Below, in pieces: positions 1 through 7,385 of a DNA stretch of 64,000 bases (positions within the stretch are counted from its first letter, which is position 1; each line of letters begins with the position of its first letter). Source of the DNA: Armatimonadota bacterium. GTDB taxonomy: Bacteria; Armatimonadota; DTGP01; JAKQQT01. The stretch covers positions 51,092-115,091 of the forward strand of contig DASXVS010000053.1 in NCBI GenBank assembly GCA_036504095.1, written 5' to 3'. Under the pieces are notes generated by a model. That model searched no databases. It was not told where the DNA came from and saw nothing but the letters and a program-made list of their open reading frames with translations. A program made the translations under genes and the position numbers.

Positions 1-645
1 CGACAGGAAGCGCAGCATCGCGTCCCACTCCATCGGCGGCCGGTAGGCAAGTTTGAACCCGAGGGTGTCGGCCGTGTGCGCGGCCGCATGTCCCCTGCGC
101 AGGTCGCTCGGACGCATCCGGTACCGCTCGGCGAAGAGCGCGTTGAAACGCCGAAGGCTGGAGAACCCGCTAGCGAAGGCCACGTCGGTAACCGGTAAGG
201 CAGTGTCGGTGAGCAGTCGTTTGGCCAGGAGCAGACGCTGCGTCTGGGCCAATGCGATCGGTGATACGCCGAACTCCAACTGAATCGCGCGGCGTAGATG
301 CCGATCGCTGACACCCATCTCGGCGGCCAGGGCCGTCACGCCGCCCTCGGTGAGCGCGCCGTCCTCTATGCGGCTCAGAGCGGCGCCGGCGAGGCGGCTC
401 ACGGCGTCGATCCGCGCGTTACCCGGCGCCAGTTCGGGCCGGCAGCGAAGGCATGGACGGTGGCCGGCCTGCTCGGCCGCCGCCGCGCTGGGGTAGAATG
501 TGCAGTTCTCGCGCTTGGGCGTCTTCGCGGTGCATACCGTGCGGCAGTAGATGCCGGTCGAGGAGACGCCCACGAAGAACGCGCCATCAAAGCGCGGATC
601 GTGCGTCCGCAGCGCGTGGTAGCATGTGTCCGGATCGAATTCCAT
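1..645 (-). CDS. Ada-AlkA fusion: methylphosphotriester sensor/AraC regulator joined to 3-methyladenine glycosylase (partial)
   Basis: DNA alkylation response and repair protein, 215 residues visible; it runs off the left edge. The start is ATG at 643-645 on the minus strand. The Ada zinc-binding domain fills about residues 1-80: GIYCRTVC and PCLRC supply the four cysteines, the first of which is the methyl acceptor in Ada-family proteins. An AraC-type double HTH follows (about 85-185, with GFSSLRRFNALF). Then KLAYRPPMEWDAMLRFL begins, which matches the N-terminal domain of AlkA glycosylases, so the missing part should hold the HhH-GPD glycosylase. No Shine-Dalgarno is present; a CACAAT hexamer lies 6 nt upstream of the ATG, suggesting a leaderless mRNA. 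It appears to be a single-gene unit divergent from the ABC exporter. Domain identity is clear; the fusion is inferred from the last 17 or so residues. Confidence 0.85.
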   Translation of the reverse strand, partial: MEFDPDTCYHALRTHDPRFDGAFFVGVSSTGIYCRTVCTAKTPKRENCTFYPSAAAAEQAGHRPCLRCRPELAPGNARIDAVSRLAGAALSRIEDGALTEGGVTALAAEMGVSDRHLRRAIQLEFGVSPIALAQTQRLLLAKRLLTDTALPVTDVAFASGFSSLRRFNALFAERYRMRPSDLRRGHAAAHTADTLGFKLAYRPPMEWDAMLRFLS

Positions 646-651
646 AAAGGA

Positions 652-657
652 ATTGTG
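652..657 (-). promoter_or_regulatory. -10-like element of the ada-alkA gene (leaderless)
   Basis: On the minus strand CACAAT is preceded by TGG (a TGn extended -10) and sits exactly 6 nt before the ATG at 645. No Shine-Dalgarno is visible. The spacing matches five other genes in the window. Confidence 0.4.
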
Positions 658-700
658 CCACAGGAATCACGCACAGACTAGCCGGTTTCGGACACAGAAT

Positions 701-832
701 GAAAAGAGAGTTGAGAATTGAGGACTGAGGGAAAATGGCCGGGGGCTGAGTCCCGACACCCGGCACTTGGCACCCGCCAACCGGCACCCGACACCCGCCA
801 CCTGACACCCGGCACCGGTCACCCGCTCCCCG
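701..832. repeat. Degenerate 7-nt repeat tract 1
   Basis: Two vocabularies follow one another. Around 701-730 the units are GAGTTGA and GGACTGA; around 752-832 they are variants of GACACCC and GGCACCC, about eleven units in phase. The tract fills most of the space between the divergent ada-alkA and ABC genes. It is non-coding and ends just before the ABC gene's -10-like element. Confidence 0.7.
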
Positions 833-836
833 GTAA

Positions 837-842
837 CATACT
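837..842 (+). promoter_or_regulatory. -10-like element of the ABC exporter gene (leaderless)
   Basis: CATACT lies exactly 6 nt before the ATG at 849. There is no Shine-Dalgarno, so transcription would start at or next to the start codon. Confidence 0.4.
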
Positions 843-848
843 TCCTGT

Positions 849-2624
849 ATGAGACGGAACGCGGATGTCAGCATATCTTCCTCGCCGGCCGGAGACCTCA
901 GGCGTCTCGGGCCGTTCCTGCGCCCGTACCTGTGGCCGATCCTGTTCGGCACCGTTTGCGGGATCCTGGGCATCGCCGCGGAGTTGTTCCCGCCACTGGT
1001 CTGGGGCTACGTGGTCGACAAGGTCATCAAGTCGCGGCAGGTGAGCGGGCTGTACCGCCCCGTGATGCTGATGGCGGCGGTTTACCTCGCGGGCGTGGCG
1101 CTGACTGCCGCGCGCCGCAACGTGATGGAGAAGGCCGGACAGGCATTCCTCTTCGACCTGAGGAACACGGTCTACCGCAAACTTCAGCGGCAGAGCCTGG
1201 CGTATTTCGGAGAGCACCGCACGGGCGACCTGATGGCCCGCGTGGGCGGCGAAATCGATACGATTCAGGAGGTCGTCATCCGCGGCACCGACGCCGTGGT
1301 GGCGAACGCGCTGCGCCTCGTGGGGGTCGCCGCCATCTTCATCGTTCTCCAGTGGGAACTGGGGCTCATCTGCCTCATGCCGATCGTGCTGGTGGGCATC
1401 GGCCTGAAGCTGTACAACGCGCGTATCAAGGCGATGTACCGCGTGTCGCGGGCGCGGCTCGGCGATGTGGGCGCCACGCTGCAGGACGACCTTTCCGGCA
1501 TCCGCGTCATCAAGGCGTTCGCCCGAGAGGACGATGAGCAGGAGAATTTCGAGCGCGCAACGCAGGAATACCGCCTGGCGCAGGTGAAGGTGATCAACCT
1601 CAGCACGAGGTTCTTCCCCATCGTGCGCTACATCGCGCAATGGGGCCAGATCCTGATGCTCGGCTTCGGCGCCTATTTCATCATGGTCGGGCGGTTCACC
1701 GTAGGCGGGCTGGTGACCTACCGGGGCTACGGCCGTTATTTCTTCGGCCCGATCGACGACCTCATGGACATCAACGATACGCTGCAACGCGCCTCCGCCG
1801 CGTGGGGACGGGTGCTTGAAGTGCTCGACGCGCCGGAAGCGATCACCGACGCCGCCAGCGCGGTCGGCCTCGCGAATGTGCGCGGAGAGGTGCGTTTTGA
1901 CGACGTTTCATTCGGATACACCGCCGATCGCAACGTGCTGGAGGGTGTCTCGTTTTCAGCCTGGCCCGGGCGAATGGTCGCGCTTGTGGGCACGAGCGGC
2001 GCGGGGAAATCGACGGTCCTGAACCTCGTGCCGCGCTTCTGGGACGTGACCGGCGGTCGCGTGCTTGTGGATGGGAACGATGTCCGCAATCTGACGCAGG
2101 CGTCGCTGCGCGGCGCGCTGGCGATCGTTCAGCAGGATACGTTTCTGTTCAACGACACGATTCTGAACAACATCCGGTACGGACGGCCGGATGCGAGCGC
2201 GGAGGACGTGGAAGCCGCCGCTCGGATGGCGAATGCGCACGAGTTTATCACCGAAATGCCCGAGGGGTACGATACGGTGGTGGGCGAACGCGGCGTGAAG
2301 CTGTCCGGCGGGCAGCGGCAACGCATCAGCATCGCCCGCGCGTTCCTGACGGACCCTCGGATCCTGCTCCTCGATGAGGCGACCAGCGCCGTCGAGGCCG
2401 AGAGCGAGTGGATCATCCAGGCCGCGCTGGAACGGCTGATGGCGGGACGCACAACCATTATCGTGAGCCACCGGATGAGCATGGTTCGCGGCGCGGACGA
2501 GATCCTGGTCCTGGACGGCGGGCGCATCGTGGAGCGGGGGCGCCATGGAGACCTGATGGCGGAAAACGGCCCGTACGCGCGGATGGTCAACATGCAGCGG
2601 GGCGAACCCGTGGACGTGGCATAA
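849..2624 (+). CDS. ABC exporter, fused membrane and ATPase domains (MsbA/LmrA-like)
   Basis: Half-transporter of 591 aa, expected to work as a homodimer or heterodimer exporting a lipid, drug or peptide. The type I exporter membrane domain with about six helices covers residues 25-300. The nucleotide-binding domain carries Walker A GTSGAGKST (381-389), signature LSGGQ (485-489), Walker B ILLLDEATS (505-513) and the H-loop histidine near 541, so it looks fully catalytic. No second half-transporter gene is adjacent, which favours a homodimer. The substrate cannot be told from sequence. The start has no Shine-Dalgarno and follows a -10-like CATACT by 6 nt. Confidence 0.9.
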   Translation: MRRNADVSISSSPAGDLRRLGPFLRPYLWPILFGTVCGILGIAAELFPPLVWGYVVDKVIKSRQVSGLYRPVMLMAAVYLAGVALTAARRNVMEKAGQAFLFDLRNTVYRKLQRQSLAYFGEHRTGDLMARVGGEIDTIQEVVIRGTDAVVANALRLVGVAAIFIVLQWELGLICLMPIVLVGIGLKLYNARIKAMYRVSRARLGDVGATLQDDLSGIRVIKAFAREDDEQENFERATQEYRLAQVKVINLSTRFFPIVRYIAQWGQILMLGFGAYFIMVGRFTVGGLVTYRGYGRYFFGPIDDLMDINDTLQRASAAWGRVLEVLDAPEAITDAASAVGLANVRGEVRFDDVSFGYTADRNVLEGVSFSAWPGRMVALVGTSGAGKSTVLNLVPRFWDVTGGRVLVDGNDVRNLTQASLRGALAIVQQDTFLFNDTILNNIRYGRPDASAEDVEAAARMANAHEFITEMPEGYDTVVGERGVKLSGGQRQRISIARAFLTDPRILLLDEATSAVEAESEWIIQAALERLMAGRTTIIVSHRMSMVRGADEILVLDGGRIVERGRHGDLMAENGPYARMVNMQRGEPVDVA

Positions 2625-2754
2625 GTTCGCCCAATTCCAATGGGCGCATGCTATCCTTTAGGCCGTCAAGGGGCGGCAATGTGAAACCGGAGGCAGGTTG
2701 CCTGAAAGGCCGCCCCATTCATCCGGCGCTGATTGTCGGCTGATGCGATGAATC

Positions 2755-3522
2755 ATGCAAGGACTTCTGCACAATAAGGTAGCCCTCATCACGGCCGGGG
2801 CCAGCGGCATCGGCGCCGCCATCTCGCGCGTATTCGCCGGGCACGGAGCCCGCGTCATCATCCACTACCGCGGCGGCGAGGATGCTGCCAAACGTCTGCG
2901 CGACGACATCCTGGCAGCCGGTGGGCGCGCGCTGACGGCTCAGGCGGACCTGCGAGATGCCGATGCGGTGAACGCCGCCTTCGCGCACGCTTCATCGGAA
3001 CTCGGCCCCATCGATATCCTGGTGAACAACGCCAGCATATTCCTGGACCCCAAGCCTGTAGAAAGCCTGCTATTTTCGGACCTTCAGGCGGAGTTCGAGG
3101 GTTCCATGATGACGGCGTTCAACGCCACGCAGGCAGTGCTGCCGGGGATGCTGGAGCGCGGAGGCGGGCGCATACTGTTCATGGTCGGCACAATGCTGGA
3201 ACGGCCGGCCACGGGATACGCGGCGCACGCGGTCGGCAAGGGGGCGATGCTGGCGTACGCGCGAACGATGGCGAAGGAGTTGGGGCCGAGGGGCATTGCG
3301 GTGCACTGCATTTCGCCGGGGATGGCGCTCACGCCGAACGTCCTGAAAACAGTTCCCGAAGGGGAGCGGGAGGCGCTTCGAAAGAAAACGCCGATCCGCC
3401 GCCTTCAGACGCCGGAGGAAATCGCCGGCCTGGCGGTATTCCTCGCCTCGGATCTAGCGGCCAGCGCCACGGCTCTGCATCTGAACGCCGATGGCGGACT
3501 GGCGGACTTGGGCGGAATCTGA
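2755..3522 (+). CDS. Short-chain dehydrogenase/reductase with FabI/FabL-type Y-X6-K active site
   Basis: SDR-fold oxidoreductase of 255 aa, probably NADPH-dependent. Visible motifs are a TAGASGIG cofactor loop (residues 13-20) and NNAS (91-94). The catalytic region departs from classical SDRs: the YxxxK position holds histidine (H158 with K162), while Y155 stands seven residues before K162. Y-X6-K is the spacing of enoyl-ACP reductases FabI and FabL, and the usual SDR serine region reads MVGTM. It could therefore be an enoyl reductase-like or pteridine-type SDR rather than an alcohol dehydrogenase. It stands alone between the ABC exporter and isocitrate dehydrogenase. The SDR family is certain; the substrate is unknown. 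Confidence 0.85.
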   Translation: MQGLLHNKVALITAGASGIGAAISRVFAGHGARVIIHYRGGEDAAKRLRDDILAAGGRALTAQADLRDADAVNAAFAHASSELGPIDILVNNASIFLDPKPVESLLFSDLQAEFEGSMMTAFNATQAVLPGMLERGGGRILFMVGTMLERPATGYAAHAVGKGAMLAYARTMAKELGPRGIAVHCISPGMALTPNVLKTVPEGEREALRKKTPIRRLQTPEEIAGLAVFLASDLAASATALHLNADGGLADLGGI

Positions 3523-3555
3523 CTTGCGCCGGACCATCGTGGCCGACGCCATCCG

Positions 3556-3615
3556 GTAGGTCGGGCCTCCGTGCCCGACTCCGCGGATCGCGTCGGGCAC
3601 GGAGACCCGACCTAC
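3556..3615. repeat. 24-bp inverted repeat with 12-nt loop
   Basis: Left arm 3556-3579 begins GTAGGTCGGG; right arm 3592-3615 ends CCCGACCTAC. The arms pair over 24 bp with one mismatch. It lies between the SDR stop and the isocitrate dehydrogenase ribosome binding site. There is no T-run, so it resembles a REP-like palindrome more than a classical terminator, though it could still stop transcription. Confidence 0.75.
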
Positions 3616-3634
3616 CTTTACGGAGGATTTGAAT

Positions 3635-4636
3635 TTGAAGCATACCATCGCGCTGCTGCCGGGGGACGGCATAGGCCCCGAGATCACGGACGCGACCATC
3701 CGCGTGCTCGCGGCGGCCGGAACCGAGATCGACTGGGTCCCGCTTGAGGCAGGCGCGGAGGTTACCGCCAAATACGGCGAGCCCATGCCGCAGCACGTCC
3801 TCAGTGAGATCCTGAAGTGCCGCGTCGCGCTGAAGGGCCCCATCGGCACCCCCATCGGCAAGGGGTTCAGAAGCGCCAACGTGGCGCTCCGCCAGTCCCT
3901 TGACCTGTATGCGGCGGTCCGCCCGTCCAAGACCGTGCCCGGCATCCCCACTCGCTACGACCACGTCGACATCACTGTCGTTCGCGAAAACACCGAAGGC
4001 CTTTACTCGGGGATAGAGCATCTCGTGATCCCCGGAGTGGCGGAAAGCATCAAAGTCATGACCGAGAAGGCGTGCACGCGAATCAGCCGATTTGCGTTCG
4101 AACACGCTCGCCGCATCGGCAAGAGCAAGGTAACCTTCGTCCATAAGGCCAATATCATGAAGATCTCGGACGGCCTTTTCCTGGAGTGCTATCGCAAGGT
4201 GGCCCGCGACTACCAGGAGATCGAGCCGGACGAGATGATCGTTGACAACATGTGCATGCAACTGGTCAAGGATCCCACGCGCTTCCAGGTGCTGGTAATG
4301 GAAAACCTGTACGGCGATATCGTGAGCGACCTTTGCTCCGGACTGGTCGGCGGCCTCGGCGTGGTTGGGGGCGCCAACTTCGGCGACCATGTGGCGGTAT
4401 TTGAGGCGGTTCACGGCAGCGCGCCGGACATCGCCGGAAAGGGAATCGCCAACCCCACCGCGCTGTTGATGTCCGCCTGCATGATGCTGGACCACCTGGA
4501 AGAGCGCCAGGCAGCCGTCAGGGTGCGCACCGCGCTGGAAACCGTTCTGGGTGAAGGCAAGCACACAACAGGGGACCTCGGTGGATCGGCGAGCACGAAG
4601 GAGTTCACGGAAGCGGTGATTGAAACGATGAAGTAG
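3635..4636 (+). CDS. NAD-dependent isocitrate/isopropylmalate-family dehydrogenase, probably isocitrate dehydrogenase
   Basis: TCA-cycle type beta-decarboxylating dehydrogenase of 333 aa, oxidising isocitrate to 2-oxoglutarate. Recognisable family blocks are LPGDGIGPEI at the N terminus, SANVALRQSLDLYAAVRP (substrate-binding serine and arginines), VRENTEGLYSGIEH, the catalytic lysine in HKANIMK, DNMCMQL, and a cofactor block HGSAPDIAGKGIANP. The block set is closest to NAD-IDH, although homoisocitrate dehydrogenase is related. A TTG at 3629 is only 1 nt from the GGAGGA at 3622-3627. The TTG at 3635 gives a 7-nt spacing, so that start was chosen. Confidence 0.87.
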   Translation: MKHTIALLPGDGIGPEITDATIRVLAAAGTEIDWVPLEAGAEVTAKYGEPMPQHVLSEILKCRVALKGPIGTPIGKGFRSANVALRQSLDLYAAVRPSKTVPGIPTRYDHVDITVVRENTEGLYSGIEHLVIPGVAESIKVMTEKACTRISRFAFEHARRIGKSKVTFVHKANIMKISDGLFLECYRKVARDYQEIEPDEMIVDNMCMQLVKDPTRFQVLVMENLYGDIVSDLCSGLVGGLGVVGGANFGDHVAVFEAVHGSAPDIAGKGIANPTALLMSACMMLDHLEERQAAVRVRTALETVLGEGKHTTGDLGGSASTKEFTEAVIETMK

Positions 4637-4695
4637 GAGAAGGTAGACGTGTAACGGTTTGCGCTTCTGCGGGAGGCGCTCTTCTGGGAAGAGTA

Positions 4696-5018
4696 ATGTT
4701 GACGTTTCGGTGCACCCATCTCGAATCCGACGTGGAACTGACCGATGAGCGGGTGGCGCACGTTGCTGCCGAGCACCCGGAACTGGTACCTGTACGCCTG
4801 GCGCTTCTCGCAGAGACTCCCGCAGCGCCGGATAGCGTCAGGAGAAACAGCCGCTCCGAGAACACTTGCTGTTCATCCGCTGGTTTCCCAACGTACGCGG
4901 CGGAAAACATGCGGTTGTGGCGTCTGATACCGGCCCCAGAACGCGGCATTGGGTGGTTACGGCCTATCTCACACGCCGCCTTGCGCAAGGAGCGCGCATC
5001 GAATGGAAGAAAGGCTGA
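4696..5018 (+). pseudogene. Frameshifted small gene upstream of DUF2283 (PBECR-nuclease-like partner)
   Basis: The frame opening at 4696 begins MLTFRCTHLESDVELTDERV and continues to about SVRRNSRSE. The sense then moves to another frame, which reads EHLLFIRWFPNVRGGKHAVV, then TRHWVVTAYLTRRL, and stops at 5016-5018. The two halves together look like one roughly 105-residue protein with a frame change near 4840-4860. The TDERVAHVAAEHPEL start and the HAVVVASDTGPRTRHWVVTAY end resemble small RelE/barnase-like 'PBECR' proteins often encoded just before DUF2283 genes. It overlaps the next gene by 16 nt, which suggests translational coupling when intact. The family assignment is tentative; the frame change is seen directly. 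Confidence 0.5.
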
Positions 5019-5236
5019 CATTTCGGTTCGACCGGGAAGGCGATATTCTGTACGTAAACCGGGTGCCTCCCTACGCTGAACAGGAGTCCGAAGAATTGGA
5101 GGACGGGGTAGTTGCGCGCCTGAAACCGCACACCGGCGACGTGGAAAACTGGGAAGTGTTGTTCTTCTCCACCCGATTGATGCGCGACACGCTTTTCGAC
5201 CTGCCCACGCACGTCAGTCTTCAGAAGGCGTCGTAG
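5003..5236 (+). CDS. DUF2283 small protein
   Basis: 77-aa protein starting at ATG 5003 and overlapping the end of the broken upstream gene. The pattern FRFDREGDILYVNRVPPYAE, then DGVVARLKPHTGDVENWEVL, is that of DUF2283 (YuzE-like) proteins, which are often partners of small toxin-like genes. No membrane or signal segment is present. If it is the antitoxin-like half of a pair, the partner appears frame-shifted. The function is not established for the family. Confidence 0.65.
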   Translation: MEERLTFRFDREGDILYVNRVPPYAEQESEELEDGVVARLKPHTGDVENWEVLFFSTRLMRDTLFDLPTHVSLQKAS

Positions 5237-5386
5237 TCGCAATGGGTCCAGTTCAATGCCGGATGAGCCGCATGCGGCCCACCATTGAGTTCCCCGGCGG
5301 CCTCCGCGTTAAATCCGGTCTCATCGTCCGTCGTTCATAACTCACCGCTACTCTGGAACGCATTTTGCTCTCTGAACGTATAGTGG

Positions 5387-6415
5387 ATGAAAGCGCCTGC
5401 AATGCACACCTTGGAACGTCCCGCACATTCGAACCCAAACCTTCCTGAGCCGGCGGATGAGCGGCCGTACGCGGCCACCATCGGCGGCGCCCTTTCGCGC
5501 GCCGCGCGGGAACTCACAAATGCAGGCGTTTCCGAGCCCCGTCTCGACGCCGAACTCCTCCTGGCCTACGTCCTGGCGTGGGACCGCTCCCGGGAAGACA
5601 TGGAGTTCCGCCTGAAATTGCGCGACCACCGCCTGGAAGCGGTCCGGGAACAGCGCATCTTCAACCTCACACACCCGGAGGCGCCGCTCACGGAATGGGG
5701 GCGCAGGTTCGGCATGTTCGTTCGCGAGCGCGCGGCCGGACGGCCGACGGCCTATTGGCTGGAGGCCGTGGAGTTCATGGGCCTTCAGTTCTACGTGAAC
5801 CGGTACGTGCTCATCCCCCGGCCGGAGACGGAAACGCTGGTCGAAACAGCCTTGGGGTTGCTCGAAAAGACGCCGCACCCGTTCGTCCTGGACGTGGGCA
5901 CCGGGAGCGGTTGCGTCGGGCTCAGCATCGCTACGTTCAAACCCGGCGCTGTGGTATGGGCGCTGGATATATCGCCGCATGCCCTCCGCGTCGCCAGGAA
6001 GAACGCCTCGTGGCTCCACGTCCGCGACCGCGTGCATTGGAAGCGCGCCGATTTCACGGCTCTGGATCCGAGCCAACCCATCACCGATGCATCTGGAGCG
6101 GTTGCGCCGCCGTTCGACCTGATTGTCTCCAATCCGCCCTACGTCGCCCCGGAGGAAGCACCAACTCTGTCGCAGGAGGTCTTGCGCGAGCCGAAGGAAG
6201 CAGTTTTCGCCGATGATGGCGGGTTCGCCGTCATCAACGCACTCTTTGCCAAGTCGCGGACCCTGCTGAAGCATCAGGGGCGGCTCGTCATGGAACTCGG
6301 CTACACCCAGAGCACGGAGGCGATCCGGCGCGCCCAGGCCGCCGGCTGGCAGGATGTGGAGGTCCTCCCGGACCTCGCCGGCATCCCCCGGGTCCTGGTC
6401 GCGCGGAACGGCTGA
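5387..6415 (+). CDS. prmC: Release factor glutamine methyltransferase PrmC (HemK)
   Basis: Transfers a methyl group from SAM to the glutamine of the GGQ motif in peptide-chain release factors. The 342-aa protein has the helical N-terminal domain (about 30-110, with ARELTNAGVSEPRLDAELLL), RPETETLVE, the SAM loop LDVGTGSGCVGLSIA and the catalytic NPPY motif near residue 248. It is longer than typical PrmC (about 280 aa), owing to a 28-residue N-terminal extension and an insertion of about 35 residues before the RERAAGRPTAYW block. A TATAGT hexamer ends 2 nt before the annotated ATG, so the true start may be the ATG at 5402. The convergent rbsC-like gene begins 1 nt after its stop. Confidence 0.9.
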   Translation: MKAPAMHTLERPAHSNPNLPEPADERPYAATIGGALSRAARELTNAGVSEPRLDAELLLAYVLAWDRSREDMEFRLKLRDHRLEAVREQRIFNLTHPEAPLTEWGRRFGMFVRERAAGRPTAYWLEAVEFMGLQFYVNRYVLIPRPETETLVETALGLLEKTPHPFVLDVGTGSGCVGLSIATFKPGAVVWALDISPHALRVARKNASWLHVRDRVHWKRADFTALDPSQPITDASGAVAPPFDLIVSNPPYVAPEEAPTLSQEVLREPKEAVFADDGGFAVINALFAKSRTLLKHQGRLVMELGYTQSTEAIRRAQAAGWQDVEVLPDLAGIPRVLVARNG

Positions 6416-6416
6416 C

Positions 6417-7385
6417 TCAGACTGCCCTACGCGCCCGAAGACGGTCCAGCGCGACCGAGATGATGATGATTCCACCGGTGATCATCTCCTGACGCCAGTT
6501 TTCCCACCCGATCTGCGACCCCCCGGAGCGGAGAGTCGTCATGATGAACGCGCCGAGCAGTGATCCGACCACGGAGCCTTCTCCGCCGGACAGGCTGGCG
6601 CCGCCGATGACCACGGCCGCGATGACGTCGAGTTCCTGCCCGATCGCCACCGTTGGGTCACCCACACTCAGCCTGGAAAACAGGAGGAGCCCGCCCAGTC
6701 CGGCGAAAAGCCCGCTCATCGTGTAGACCAGCAGTTTCACACGCTCCACCGGGACGCCGCAGAGGCGCGCGGCCGCCTCACTGGAACCCACCGCCACAAC
6801 GTGTCGGCCGAACTGCGTGTAGCGGAGCGCCCACGCGACGGCCACCGCCAGAACCAGCATCAGCCACACGCCGGCGGGGAAAAGCATCGCACGTTGATCC
6901 GGCCCCAATCGCGCGACAAGGTCGTTCAACCAGGTGATGGGGGCGTCGATTTTCTGCTCGTGCGCCATGCCTTTCGCGGCGCCGCGGACGATGAGGTAGG
7001 TGCCCAGCGTAACGATGAACGGGGCCACCTTCAGGCGTGTGATGAGGAAGCCGTTGACGAGTCCACAGAACGCTCCGGCGCCAACACCGGCCGCCAGCGC
7101 CGCCACGGGCCCCATATTCCGCTGGAGTATCCACGCCACCACCACCGTCACAAACGCCATGATGGAACCGACGGACAGATCGATCCCGCCCGAAACGATA
7201 ACGTAGGTCATTCCCAGCGCCGACATGCTCACAACGGTGCCCTGGCGCGCCAACGTCTCCAGGTTGTCCATCGTGTGGAAACTGGGGGCGTAGTAACTGA
7301 AATAGCCGAACACGGCGAGCCACGCGAGCGCCAACCCTCCGAGGTTCACCGCTCCAGCAGGAAGACGAAGCCTCTTCTTCATCAC
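6417..7385 (-). CDS. Ribose-type ABC transporter permease (RbsC-like)
   Basis: Inner-membrane channel of a carbohydrate importer, 322 aa with eight to ten hydrophobic segments. Family blocks include SALGMTYVIVSGGIDLSVGS and the late GQELDVIAAVVIGGASLSGG, both typical of the BPD_transp_2 family (RbsC, XylH, MglC). Its ATG overlaps the stop of the ATPase gene by 4 nt (ATGA), so the two are translationally coupled. It is the last gene of a three-gene operon transcribed leftward. The sugar cannot be assigned: no kinase or isomerase gene is adjacent. Confidence 0.92.
   Translation of the reverse strand: MMKKRLRLPAGAVNLGGLALAWLAVFGYFSYYAPSFHTMDNLETLARQGTVVSMSALGMTYVIVSGGIDLSVGSIMAFVTVVVAWILQRNMGPVAALAAGVGAGAFCGLVNGFLITRLKVAPFIVTLGTYLIVRGAAKGMAHEQKIDAPITWLNDLVARLGPDQRAMLFPAGVWLMLVLAVAVAWALRYTQFGRHVVAVGSSEAAARLCGVPVERVKLLVYTMSGLFAGLGGLLLFSRLSVGDPTVAIGQELDVIAAVVIGGASLSGGEGSVVGSLLGAFIMTTLRSGGSQIGWENWRQEMITGGIIIISVALDRLRARRAV

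Noticed and set aside
819..1787. Long minus-strand ORF of 322 codons opposite the ABC exporter
   Set aside because: It is antisense to a clear ABC protein and its sequence has the low-complexity look of a high-GC shadow frame.
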